64,000 bases of DNA from Mesostigma viride (Eukaryota; Streptophyta; Mesostigmatophyceae; Mesostigmatales; Mesostigmataceae). The notes below the pieces were generated by a model. That model saw only the letters and a list, made by a program, of their open reading frames with translations. It did no database searches and had not been told where the DNA came from. The number at the start of each line of letters is the position of its first letter. Position 1 is the first letter of the stretch. A program made the position numbers and the translations under genes. Positions 20,072-31,500 of the stretch are shown here, piece after piece. The stretch lies in the NCBI GenBank assembly GCA_009746045.1, contig RPFO01000082.1, positions 515,751 to 579,750 on the forward strand, written 5' to 3'.

Positions 20072-22209
20072 TCGGATTTCTCTGAAAATAGTTTATTAAA
20101 CAGCATGCGGGAAAGAAAGGGCCGCCACAACCTTGTGGCTGTACATGCAGAAAGGCTTGTTAGACGAATGGGGACGGCTTGTTGTTTACCGGGGAATCCT
20201 ACTGGCAACTAGCTTTGCCTTTTGTAAGTCAGGCGCCGTTTGTTTGAACGGCCGGCCATGTGTTGAATGCTGACGGAAGTTGCGTCAAAAAGCTGTAATA
20301 AAATCTGATGTAACCAGCACTCACCAATTGATTGGTGTGCTGCTTGGTTGGGTAGTGTGTTCAGGGTTGCATTCGAAGAGTACACATGGCCTGACAGCTC
20401 AGACGTGTGACAGATGAGCTGGCTGGCTGAATTATTAAATTGTCAGCGTTAGGATATTTCTGGTTTTGCCGTTTTCCATTTTGACGGTAGGCTTGATAAG
20501 CATGGTCGGCGGGTTGTGACCCGTAATTGTTTCTTTGAATGTGCTCACTGAAGCAGTATGCGCGGCCTCGCTGCTATGGCGGCGGGGCTAAAGAAAATTA
20601 GGCAAAGACCCCGTCCTTGCCTGCTATGAAGTCGCGGGCTTTGCGACTTCACGGCAGGTAGGGGCGGTTTGAACGGAACGGAAATTTCGCGTTACCAATG
20701 TGCCAAGTGGTTCTGGTTGGCACCTTGCTGGGCAGCGTCTCGGTGGTCATAGAAAGTGGGCTGGGCGCCCCGCCCCGGCTGCTGGTAATTCCAGCAGCGG
20801 AGCCAATCATGTCGACTAAGAAGTCCGCAGCTGATGCGGAAACTGTGCGAAGGTCAATAGATTAATTTGGATTCCATGAGACTGCGCTGGTAGTCAGTCA
20901 GCGGCCCACCGCCTAGGGCGCTGCATGGCGCTGCCTTCGGCTTGGTGCGCGGCCCTTTTTTGTTATGGGCCAGCGAGGGATATAAGGGTGACGCGCGGCC
21001 GGCTAATTTCTTGCGTTCCGGAAGAAAATATATTTGCAAAATTCCCACAAAAGGAACCGAGTATCGGAAAGGCGTCTCGGCTGACAGTGGCAGTGTCTGG
21101 CCTTGTCGTCTCTTCCTGCTCAGCACCCGGCAGGTAGCGGTTCAAACCCTGGTGGCGTCGGAATGCGAATTTTCTGGGTTTTTATCCGGAATAATGTTTT
21201 GCTGAGGCGGCTCCGCGGATTCGCTAACCTTTTATTGTCGGGCCCCTTAGGGGGTTATTATAGCCTTGTGCGGGCTGAGTCGCCATGAAGGAGATGTTGC
21301 GACACGCCCCACTTTGTGGTCTTTTATGGAAGCGGCTACCCTCGAGGCTGCTCGGAAGAGGGGGGGGGTCTTCTCCTTTTCTTTGTTCACTGTTATTGGG
21401 GCAACAGTGATCCTATCAAGTTTTGTTTCCTGAGCGGCGACAGTGCGGGGGAGGAGGGTAATGGCGCCAGGGACTGGGGTGGATCGGGGGGCTCTTGCTC
21501 CTGCATGCGAGGGAGACGAGATGACTACTTAAACCTGCCTTTGGCAGGGGCTCTACTCATTGTTTTCAATCAAATGCTGGTTTTCTTGGGAGCTCAAGTG
21601 TCATAATCGGATTTCTCTGAAAATAGTTTATTAAACAGCATGCGGGAAAGAAAGGGCCGCCACAACCTTGTGGCTGTACATGCAGAAAGGCTTGTTAGAC
21701 GAATGGGGACGGCTTGTTGTTTACCGGGGAATCCTACTGGCAACTAGCTTTGCCTTTTGTAAGTCAGGCGCCGTTTGTTTGAACGGCCGGCCATGTGTTG
21801 AATGCTGACGGAAGTTGCGTCAAAAAGCTGTAATAAAATCTGATGTAACCAGCACTCACCAATTGATTGGTGTGCTGCTTGGTTGGGTAGTGTGTTCAGG
21901 GTTGCATTCGAAGAGTACACATGGCCTGACAGCTCAGACGTGTGACAGATGAGCTGGCTGGCTGAATTATTAAATTGTCAGCGTTAGGATATTTCTGGTT
22001 TTGCCGTTTTCCATTTTGACGGTAGGCTTGATAAGCATGGTCGGCGGGTTGTGACCCGTAATTGTTTCTTCCCACCCATCCCACCCTTGGGGGGCTCTTG
22101 CTCCTGCATGCGAGGGAGACGAGATGACTACTTAAACCTGCCTTTGGCAGGGGCTCTACTCATTGTTTTCAATCAAATGCTGGTTTTCTTGGGAGCTCAA
22201 GTGTCATAA
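20072..22209. mobile_element. Insertion in the transposase exon: tandem units of 1,535 and 603 bp
   Basis: Removing 20072-22209 joins two halves of a TNP2 exon in frame (GKAPKN then MGIFLEL). The insert consists of unit 1 (20072-21606) and unit 2 (21607-22209). Both start TCGGATTTCTCTGAAAATAG and end CTCAAGTGTCATAA. Unit 2 lacks the inner 0.95 kb and has an 18-bp filler (CCCACCCATCCCACCCTT) at the break. No GT-AG boundaries and no clear target duplication were found. No convincing protein frame inside. Unit 1 contains GGTTCAAACCC (21142-21152), like a pol III B box. Confidence 0.7.
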
Positions 22210-25200
22210 ATGGGTATTTTCCTAGAGTTGGTTGCGGAGGACTTCAAGGTTTTGTGGGAGAGGTATTACATTTGCGATGTACTGGATGACGTCAAGGGGG
22301 TGTACTATCCCAAGTGGGTGAGGTCAATTCTGGCTGGCATAGTTCATGACTACCCAGCATTCGCCAAGGCGTTGAACATTCCTGAATTGCAGGGTACTAC
22401 CAATGTGTCCTGCACGGTGACCAGTGGCGTGGGGTGTACGTTTCCCAAGGTCGTATAGTTCTCCTGGGCAACGACCGCATGTTTTCCGAGGATGACCCTC
22501 GCCGTCCCACCCATGCTCCTGTTGTTGAGGAGATGGACTACGCTGCCTACGTGAAGTATTGCGAGGACCTAGGAAACCAGCCTGAGCCATTTCGCATGCT
22601 GGAGTACTGGCAGGAGCTACTCATTCGTCATTTCATCGACGAGTTCCACCTGTGCCCCAACAACTTCAAGCGCGTCATCCATTGCACCAGCGGTAAGTTC
22701 TACCTCATGCTGCTAGATGTTTCTTGTGATGCATGATTAATGTTGGCTGCCCTCTTGTGTTTCCTATATTGAAAGCTAATTAGGTAATGCGTACTTGCTT
22801 TTTTTTTAATTGAATCGAATGCAGGGAAGGCTATCACTACGTCAATCCGGGACAAGCTGAAGGCCCTGGACCTCAACCCAGAGCTCTGGAGGCCAGAGGG
22901 AGGCCCCTCGAACGGCCGCAAAAGGAAGACACCAGCACCGCGCCCCACCTTCCAGCTGTCGGCTGACGAAAAGGAGGATGTTCATCGTAAGTCTCACATT
23001 TCATTTTTTTTCTTCTGTCCTTTAATTGTAATTCTGTAGATAGGTTTTCCATCTAGTTTAGGTAGTCATGCACGCATTGTTTAGTACTGATTTTTAAGAA
23101 AGATCCATCTGATTTTTTTTGCACGCATTATCTTCAGGTCATGCACGCAAGGTATGATGGAATGTATAGTAATGTTGGGGACCTTGAATTTTTGCAAGTA
23201 TTGATTTTTAAGAAAGATTCTTTTGATTTTTTTTTTACAAGTATTAATAATGTTTCACGAGTCAGGATATTTTCTTATTTGCTGCTTGCCTCAACAATAT
23301 GTGTAGAGCTGGCTGTGGTCGTGTCTTTGTTTTATGTTTATTGTAGGGCTAATTTTCTTGGAGGGGGTATCGTGTTCGATGCCGCGTGTTTTTGCAAATG
23401 TGTGCAGGCGTGGATAACGTCATGAAGCACAACTTGCCCGACTATTTCAGTGGGCGGATCTCTGGGCTGCTCTGCGATGCCAAGACAAAGGAAAAATCGA
23501 AGACGCGTGACAAGATCCTCTACTTTTGCAAGCAGCTTCCGACGTCTCTGCGCGGGCGGCTGGCCCCCCATGCACGACAAGCATTTCTCCTGCAATCAGC
23601 GGCCTGGGATTTTGTGTTTTCTAGTGGGCCGGTGACTCAGCAGCAACTAGATGACGCCGGCAAGATGTTTTTGCTCGCGGCAGTGGCGATGGAGCGTGTT
23701 GCGCCAGCGACTGAGATGGCGAAATCTGTTCACTTGATGGCCCACCTGGCCCACCAAATTCCCTTGTTGGGGCGGACGGATTGCCGCACAATGGCGGCGG
23801 GCGAGCGGCTGATGGGGCGAATAACTTCCGGCCCGCTGTCCAATGTGAACGTGGAGAGCTCGATGGAGGCGCATTACCTCAAGTCGGAGGCGCTGACCCA
23901 TCTGTCCTACTTCATGCACAAAGCTGGGGTGGTAAGTGCACGTGAGTTTCTGTTTTTTTTTGTTTTTTCCTTGAAAGAGAAATGTGCAATTGATTTGTTT
24001 TGTATCATGTAAAGCACTGCCGATCAGAATTTTGTCGTGTGGTGAAGTCGGCTAACATCTGTTTTCAGCTTGTGTTCGCATTGCCACCTCTCTTTTTTTT
24101 TTTTTTGCAGCCAAAAGATCGCTATTACATTTGGGACCTAATCGAGGAAGACCCATCTAAGGCGATCGAGTTGGGGAAGCGGAGCCGGGCTGGGGCCTAC
24201 ACACTCGGCAAACTGGAATCCGAACAAGTCTGCACGCTTTTGATGGAGTATGCGCTGCCCAATGCAGTGTACGGAGAGCCCGAAGTCAATGGAGATGAAG
24301 AATACTGGTACGAGTTTGTTTTCCTGTTTTTGTACAAAGTCATTGCTTGTGTGAGCTGATTGCCCTTTGCTATGTTACAGTATTTTGTTTCCCAAGGACT
24401 TGATCATGCCATGTATTTTAACTCTTGTCTTGCTCTGGTATCTTGCTTTATATACGGTGGTTATGCAGGCGGCGGCTGTGTGGCGAGCGGGGGATCACAT
24501 GGCTGAGAGATTGGATCAGATGGGGCGACCAGCCGCTGGTGCCGGAGGCCATCCAGGTTGCGGCATTTGGTGTGCACTCCAAGGCTGACGAGTTTGATAG
24601 GGTGCATTTGTTCGGTTTCAATTACCGGACGAAAGCCGCTGATCAGAAGCAAGCATGGCGGACTGCAAACTGTGGTGTCTGCTATCATGAGGAGGGGCGC
24701 AAGCCTCAGTACGGCTACCTGACCCACATTCTTGTGACGAGGCTGGTGCAGCCCATGAGGGAGTGGGAATACCAGCTTTTCCTGAAGGTAGAGCTTTACA
24801 AGGAAACCCAGGTGGTTGTGGTGTCCGATCAGCGCTTGGTGATCATCCGCGATATTGCCACTGCGGAATGCGAGTCAAAGATCGTGTGGCCAACATCAGT
24901 CAGCTCCGTGGGGTTTGTGAAAGACCCGAGGTACGGTGACCAGCTCTCGGTGATTCACTGCAAGCTGCCCCGTCACCTGTCAATGGGGTGGGCTATGGAG
25001 AACGTGTTTTTCTCTTCCACCGCAACACGGTGGGAGGAAGACGTCAGGTACAACCCCCCCGAGCCTACCGCTCAACCACACCCTGCGCCGGCAACCCCGG
25101 CGGGAGGAACTGCACGCACAGCCGTGCCTCGCAGGCGCAAGGGTGGGGGCAGGCGCAGGCGCAGGCGCAAGAAGCCACCCTCCGAGCTGCAACCTGAGCA

Positions 25201-25372
25201 AACAGCCACAGCGGTGGCACCCAAGGGGAAGGAGCCCATGGAGCCGTTGCGCACGAGCGCACGGGTGCGCAAGGCTGTAGACTATGGAGAATCAACCTAT
25301 AGCGATGGTGGGAATGACAGCTCCTCAAGCGATGATGAGAATGATAGTGATGCCATGGCTGAGTCCGATTGA
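22210..25372 (+). pseudogene. TNP2-like CACTA transposase, central and C-terminal exons
   Basis: Exons: 22210 to about 22690 (donor GTAAGT), about 22825-22987, about 23407-23931, 24111-24307 and 24469-25372 (stop TGA). Acceptors are clear (ATGCAG, GTGCAG, TTTGCAG, ATGCAG). The first exon carries the TNP2 segment EDFKVLWERY...HDYPAFAKAL, then needs a one-base frame change near 22435 to continue as VYVSQGRIVLLGNDRMF. The third resembles the conserved C-terminal TNP2 region (DNVMKHNLPDYFSGR...ARQAFLLQSA). The last two correspond to the DUF4216-like tail (HLFGFNYRTKAADQ...ELYKETQVVVV) and end in a basic RR.RRRK stretch and an acidic tail. With the frameshift and the insertion before it, the gene is probably inactive. 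Confidence 0.72.
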
Positions 25373-25540
25373 TGTGCAGTGGCACCCAAGGGGAAGGAGC
25401 CCATGGAGCCGTTGCGCACGAGCGCACGGGTGCGCAAGGCTGTAGACTATGGAGAATCAACCTATAGCGATGGTGGGAATGACAGCTCCTCAAGCGATGA
25501 TGAGAATGATAGTGATGCCATGGCTGAGTCCGATTGATGT
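25214..25540. repeat. 165-bp tandem duplication at the transposase 3' end
   Basis: The last about 160 bp of the coding sequence, with stop, is repeated right after it (GTGGCACCCAAGGGGAAGG at 25214 and 25379). The second copy is beyond the stop codon. Confidence 0.9.
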
Positions 25541-25671
25541 GCAAGGACTGCTTGTTCTACTACGTAGCAGGTTCACCTTACAACCATGCCAATATTTTAA
25601 TGATTGAATGAATACAGATGCTTTTCTTGTCGTTTTGGGCCTGACATTTTTGTCGGTTTAGCCCTTGTGTT

Positions 25672-25981
25672 TTTACCACTTGTGTGCATGCTCATGTGGT
25701 ATTTTTTTACCACTTTTTATCACTTCTAAGGTTTTACCACTTTTTATCACTTTTTACCACTAAAACAAGCCTTTTACCACCACTTTACCACTTTTTACCA
25801 CAAAGTGGTAAAAAGTGGTATAATTTGCCACTTTTTTACCACTTTTTATCACTTTATATCACTTTTTATCACTTTTTACCACTTTTTACCACCCTAAGAC
25901 CTCTTTTACCACCCCGAGGTGGTAAAAAGGTGGTAAAAAGTGATAAAAAGTGGTAAATTTACCACCCCCGAGTTCCTAGTG
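25672..25981. repeat. CACTA-B 3' subterminal repeats
   Basis: TTTTTACCAC and TTTTTATCAC units in both orientations to the terminus. They match CACTA-A 1330-1659 almost base for base. Confidence 0.88.
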
Positions 25982-26376
25982 TGGTGGTGGGGTGCTGGCA
26001 TGCATGGATGATGGTGGTGGGTGGCTGGCACGCATGGATGGTGGTGGTGGGGTGCTGGCATGCATGGATGATGGTGGTGGGTGGCTGGCACGCATGGATG
26101 ATGGTGGTGGGGTGCTGGCACGCATGGATGGTGGTGGTGGGTGGCTGGCACGCATGGATGATGGTGGTGGGTGGCTGGCATGCATGGATGATGGTGGTGG
26201 GTGGCTGGCATGCATGGATGGTGGTGGTGGGGTGCTGGCATGCATGGATGATGGTGGTGGGTGGCTGGCATGCATGGATGATGGTGGTGGGTGGCTGGCA
26301 TGCATGGATGATGGTGGTGGGTGGCTGGCATGCATGGATGATGGTGGTGGGTGGCTGGCATGCATGGATGGTGGAC
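25982..26376. repeat. 30-bp minisatellite, right part
   Basis: Same unit as at 13057-13431, about 13 units, resuming in register after CACTA-B. Confidence 0.92.
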
Positions 26377-26377
26377 A

Positions 26378-26949
26378 TATCGCTGGCTGAGGACCAACAC
26401 GAAAAAAGAAGCCATATGGCTGGCTGAGGACCAACACGAAAAAAGAAAACATTTAGCTGGCTGAGGACCAATACGAAAAAATACTCTGGTCGCTCGCCGA
26501 GAACCAACCAGAAAAAAGAAGCCGTGTCGCTGGCTGAGGACCAACACGAAAAAAGAAAATATATTGCTGGCTGAGGACCAACCCTAAAAAAGAAGGCATA
26601 TCGCTGGCTGAGGACCAACACGAAAACAGAAGCCATGTCGCTGGCTGAGGACCAACCCTTAAAAAGAAGGCATAGCGCTGGCCGAGAACCAACCAGAAAA
26701 AAGAAGCCGTGTCGCTGGCTGAGGACCAACGCGAAAAAAGAAAATATATTGCTGGCTGAGGACCAACCCTAAAAAAGAAGGCATATCGCTGGCTGAGGAC
26801 CAACACGAAAACAGAAGCCATGTCGCTGGCTGAGGACCAACCCTTAAAAAGAAGGCATATCGCTGGCCGAGAACCAACCAGAAAAAAGAAGTCATGTCGC
26901 TGGCTGAGGACCAACACGAAAAAACAAGCCATATCGCTGGCTGAGGACT
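26378..26949. repeat. About 36-bp minisatellite
   Basis: About 16 units of ATCGCTGGCTGAGGACCAAC followed by ACGAAAAAAGAAGCC or similar. Higher-order similarity is visible: 26498-26640 resembles 26690-26830. Long open frames on the minus strand are a by-product of the repeat. Confidence 0.88.
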
Positions 26950-27091
26950 ACAAAAGGGCATCATAGACGCCACCCTGCTCGCGCGAGTAAGTAGGGGTTC
27001 GTTGCACATTTACCTGCACGCATAAATCAGGAAGGGGGAAAAACGGCATTGAACAGGACCACGATTAGAATTGGGCTAGCTATAAACTAAC

Positions 27092-27504
27092 CTGACCATT
27101 TGAAGGCATAGCAACAAACATCAAGCTCGACATAGAAAAAGACTGCGCTGTTGATGCACCTTCTTTATCAGGGCGGCGAGTTGAGGCGTCATTTGTCTCA
27201 CCATCTTCAGGCAGCGATGATTATTACAGAAAACAGCTATGGCGGCAGCAGTGGTGGTGCGGTTTTCGAAACCCAACAGCTGTTGTGACCGATCGTCCGT
27301 GGAGCGACCCCTGTCAACGGCCCAGCGTAACCGGCGTTCAGGACGGAAAACGTGGCATGCTCGCCATTCGGCCAACGAGGCGAAACGCGGGTCTAGATTA
27401 TTCTTATTGACCAACCGCGCATGCGGATTGGACGACTCACAATGTGACGTAATCCAAGCGTCGGTCTTCACGGTCCCGCAGGTATAAAAAGGAACAACAC
27501 GCAC
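27092..27504 (-). CDS. Possible upstream exon(s) of gene A or a small gene
   Basis: A minus-strand open frame of 127 codons (27504-27121) has varied composition but no family I recognise. Just after it, ATG at 27121-27119 begins MFVAMPSNGQ and ends at a good donor (CAG then GTTAGT at 27091). A hairpin of the gene A family lies at 27647-27668 in minus orientation. This fits a minus-strand transcript starting near 27.7 kb that once ran through the minisatellites into gene A. It is weak evidence. Confidence 0.3.
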
Positions 27505-27721
27505 AAAATTTGACGCGGCAATCGGGATGTTTGGATTCGGGCGTCACCATGCTGCTGTGGATAACTACGTCCTCTGTTCGATTCTAGCGTGAGCCCGGTG
27601 CTTTTTTGCACGTCGTCTGAGAGATCATCTGTCATATTTCCACCAGTCGTCACTCTGCAAAGCGACGTGCCTATTGCCACGTGGTATGGCAAAAATTTCG
27701 AATGCAGAACTTTTGGGGTAT

Positions 27722-28260
27722 ACAAATAAATATATTAATAAATCGTGTATAGTAAATGTATGGGCATATATACTAACATTCTAGCCAATATATTTAAACT
27801 TTCTGTTGTCCATATGCTTATTATTATGATTATTGTTATGAATATGATATATGTTCTTTCTAATATTTATTAAATATATTTTCCTTTTTACTGCTAACTT
27901 ACTGTACTAGTTTGGAATATATATTTCTAGTACTAGATAGATTAATGCCATGAATACAAATTTAAAATATAGATAAAATTCTATGACAATATAACATATA
28001 ATTATGCACATCACTCTTTTTTACATACAATGAGTAGAAAATATTTAGTATTATAGATAGCTAGTCTGTCCAGTTCATATTTCTTCTATCTAAACAATAA
28101 TGATTGAAATAGAAATAGTACTAAATACTAATCAAAACTATGTAAATACCAATAAATACTTTCCATATTTCAGCTACATAATTAAACATTAATAATTAAA
28201 AAAATTATGTACAATATTCAATTTTATTTATTAGAATCTTAAATAATTCCATGAATACTT
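27722..28260. other. AT-rich spacer
   Basis: About 540 bp of strongly AT-rich sequence (ATATATTAATAAAT style) without a usable open frame, sharply different from its neighbours. It lies between the minus-strand locus and the plus-strand gene, so it may be a shared intergenic region. Organelle-derived DNA is an alternative. Confidence 0.6.
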
Positions 28261-28365
28261 CTTTCGTGTTGTCCTGTCTTGGTGTGATCATCCAGGTACC
28301 TCGGCAACGACACGACACGCCTGAAAAATGAGCCGGGAAGGTGTGTTTCCAATGATGCAAATCTT

Positions 28366-28554
28366 GGTCGCGCTGCAGCGCGACCTCTTCTCAGTTCCAT
28401 ACGAAAAGGCCTTAAAACTTATGTGTAACTTCGCAAGGGTCGCGCCGCAGAGCTACCCCAAATTTCATGAAGTTTGACTTTCTCTTTATTTGCTTCGCAA
28501 ATGAGATTCTTTTGTATCTGCGAAGAAGGTGGGGTCATTTCGCGGAGTGACCCC
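28366..28554 (+). repeat. Three hairpins before the DDE-gene exon
   Basis: 28366-28385 is a perfect 20-bp palindrome, GGTCGCGCTGCAGCGCGACC. 28436-28459 is GGGTCGC, GCCGCAG, AGCTACCCC. 28531-28554 is GGGGTCATT, TCGCGG, AGTGACCCC. The last lies about 45 nt before the splice acceptor of the exon at 28599. Confidence 0.75.
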
Positions 28555-28598
28555 TGCTTATATGTAAATTTTCCGTGAATTTCTTTTTGTTACTGCAG

Positions 28599-31500
28599 CA
28601 CGGGAACGGGTGTTTCTTTCGCCAACCTCCTCCTCCTTGCGTGGCGGCTTTGCTAATCGACTCAATGCCCACAACTTGAGCATCGGGACACCGACGCCCC
28701 TTGCAGCGGATCTGAAAAACAGCTCGAAAAGAAGTTTCGGGAATGAGAACCGCAGCACCTCGCCCGCCGTCAGGAAGCCATCCAAAAGGCCTGGCCAGTA
28801 CGCCGAGAAGAAGTCTGTTGTGGGGACTCATCTTGCTGATGAGGCGTACAACGTAGTTCATCACATGAGGAATGAATCTACCAAGCGGGCCTCTTTTGAG
28901 GAGATTGTTGATGGCTTCAATAAGAGGGCTGACGAGCTCAAGGCGGAGCATTTTGACATTCCGGTGGCCAAGCTCTTTGATGAGCAGCGGCTTGCACAAC
29001 TGTCGAGGTCTTGGGTGGCTCGGCTGATCGCCCTTTTTGACGACCTGTCGAAATCCGACCATGACAGAGACGTCAAGATCATTTTGGTGTCAACTCTTTT
29101 TTGTGGGGACGACATCGAGAAGGAGTTTTCGGCGGCAGAGTTGGAGAGAATGACGGGTGTCCCCGCGAAGACAATTCTCAAAGTTCGGGCGATCAGGAAG
29201 CAACAGAAGGTGGAGTTCCTGACGCGTGCGCTGGCGCGAAAGAAGAGGAAGTTGCCCCAATTTGTAATCGAGTCGATCGCGCAGGCTTGGACTGATGATC
29301 GAGGAGAACTCGCGCGCTTCGCCCCAAGAGAGGGATACCATAAAGACGCACGAACGAGTTGGCAATCGTGCGATTTTGGTTGGTGTCCAAGGGGCCTACT
29401 TCTACCTCACGTCGAAGGAGGACATATATCTCAAGTTTTTAGCGGAGCACACGTACTGGGACAAGAAAAGTCCGCAGTATGAGAAGGATGTCGGCATCCA
29501 TGTCGGATATACGACTTTCTGCAAGTACGCCCCCAAAACCGTCAAGGGGAAGTGGAAGGAGAGAAACGTGTGCGCCTGTGAGACGCATACGGTCATGCAG
29601 TCGAAGGTAGCGGCATGGACTAGGTACTGCAAGGCGAAGCACGGCAAGAACTGCAAGTGCGGCGACGAGTGTGAGGGATGTTCAAGGGCGAGATTGCCTG
29701 ACGGCACGTGCGGGTTGTTCGAAAGCCTGCACACTACCGAATGGGTGAAGCACTTCCATTGCCGTGTGGCGGAGGCGGATGGGGGTAGTGTGCTGGGGTG
29801 TGGGGCAAACTCGGCGAGAAACGAAGAGGAGGGAGGGGACAATAATGTGACAGAAGATGAATGGCAGGGGCAAGACCTTGACGATCTTGAAATAAATGAG
29901 AGGATCGTGGAGGATGAGGAAGGGGTGCCAAGGGTAGGGGACCCATCCATGGAGGAGGGGTCTGTCTTTCGCATTCTGAAGAGGGCATGTATGGAGAACT
30001 CGTGTCCCGAGTCCCGGTGTGGCATCAAAGACTGGGTGTTGTGTGACCGGGACAAGAATTCAACAGAACTACTAAATTGGTTCAGATACGTGAAGAAGGA
30101 GGTAGTGGTTTCCCGACCAGCAGGGGAGGTAAGCGTGTTTGGATTTTGTGACGCAATAAATTCGCAACGTCATTCTGCAGCACGATGTTAATTAATAGGC
30201 TTTTCTGAGGCTTTATGAATATGTTACTTGCAAATTTACTTCATCCCTTGGTTAACTCGTCGTCTGTCCCTGGTCCTCTACGGAGGACTGAGTTGAACTC
30301 AGTCCTCTCTAGAGGACCGAGTTTTTGGGTTTCGTAGAAAATTCGCCCCGGTCAGAATGTTTGACAAAAAAATTCTCTCAAAATTTATTCAAATACTACG
30401 TGAAAAGATCTTTCTTGGACATATTTTTGGGATTTTTTTGGATTTGGTATGAGCGGCTAAATGTACGGTCAAAGTACAGGTGGTAAGGGTACTTTTCCAC
30501 GTGAAACGCGAGTTCCGGAAATGCACGACCTAGCCATGGCGGCTCGCGCCCATGCATGCAGTTTACGTTTGCGGACTCGAGTTAGCTGTCCAAACTCAGG
30601 AAGTAGATTTAACATGCCCTAAAGATGATAAAAATACATTTTTAGCTCGCGGGGATGCGATTTACCCGGTGTCGGCACTGTTCTTGCTGGAAAAAACTGC
30701 GATAAGGCAGGTCGACGGAATTGATGACTGCGCTTGCTTTCCGGCGCAATTTCAATGGCTGATAGGTTTCTTTCTACATTTTAACATGCATTGTATTAGA
30801 ATAAATTGAGTGACAGTATTAATTAATTAATTAATTAAACTCGTGCTCCCGTTGGGGAGTCACGGAGCACCGAAGTGCTTTTAATCCCTGTGTGTGCACT
30901 ACAGGAGAAAGGGCAGAGACCCCCAGTCTCCTTCATGCCAAAGGCATGCCACAGCTGCAATCGGGCGCGGCTAGCGAAAAGGACAGGCTAACGATCCGGC
31001 AAACTGTGGGTGCAATAAGACCCATGTGAGCATATCATAGCAAGGAGCGTGGGCAAGTAATCTGAACATAGCCAGGGCGTAGCATGGCTGTACTAGGACT
31101 AGGCTAAGGCTATGGCTGGTTGTGTACCGTGCGTTGGCGGCACGTGACTAGGTGTGTTGGCACAGCTAGGCATGGCTGCCTTAGCGGCAGTGACGCCAAT
31201 GGTTACAAGCTAGGGCTATTGCTATTCTAGCCCGCTGGGGGCGTCCACATCTTGTGGTTGATCATCAGGTCCCCGCCCCTCCAGTACACCTTGGGCTTCT
31301 GGGGGTCCTGCTTATGGCGGAGGTATTCCGGCCACAGGTCGCGTCGCTGCTGTTGCTGAGCGGGGGTGAGGTCGTCATCCAGCGTCCAGGTGAGGTCGTG
31401 CAACCGCTTGCGACGAGAGAGGAACCGCTGCTTATCCTCAGGGGAGGGGAAGGTGAGTAGGACTGGTGGGGGGCCGCCTTGTCCCGTGAGTGGGGAAGGC

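Larger units (their letters stand above)
13432..25981 (+). mobile_element. CACTA-B: complete 12.55-kb CACTA (EnSpm) transposon
   Basis: The ends are CACTAGGAACTCGGGGGTG at 13432 and its inverse ending CCTAGTG at 25981. The flanking duplication is TG, or up to 5 bp (TGGTG), ambiguous because the host is a minisatellite. Both ends carry the same subterminal repeats (TTTTACCAC type). Inside are a TNP2-like transposase on + (about 18.7-25.4 kb), an accessory gene on - (16752-14542), an ORF1-only LINE (17508-18642) and a tandem insertion in the transposase (20072-22209). It is probably no longer autonomous. Confidence 0.88.

Noticed and set aside
20776-20800. GGTAATTCCAGCAG, resembling the conserved 530 loop of 18S rRNA
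   Set aside because: Only about 14 bases agree and they form part of a local palindrome (GCTGCTGG...CCAGCAGC); the flanks do not match rRNA.
21085-21165. Possible tRNA or tRNA-derived SINE (B-box-like GGTTCAAACCC)
   Set aside because: No convincing A box or cloverleaf could be built; kept only as a remark on the tandem insertion.
26453-26932. Minus-strand frame with repeated FFRVGPQPA/FSCWSSASD
   Set aside because: Generated by the 36-bp minisatellite; several frames are open at once.
27239-27487. Plus-strand frame near a TATAAAAAG at 27482
   Set aside because: The TATA-like word is at the end of the frame rather than before it, and the minus strand has the better splice and hairpin context.
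30552-30809. 85-codon frame conserved in both TTAA elements
   Set aside because: Conservation is explained by recent copying of the element; no domain, and the frame start differs between copies.
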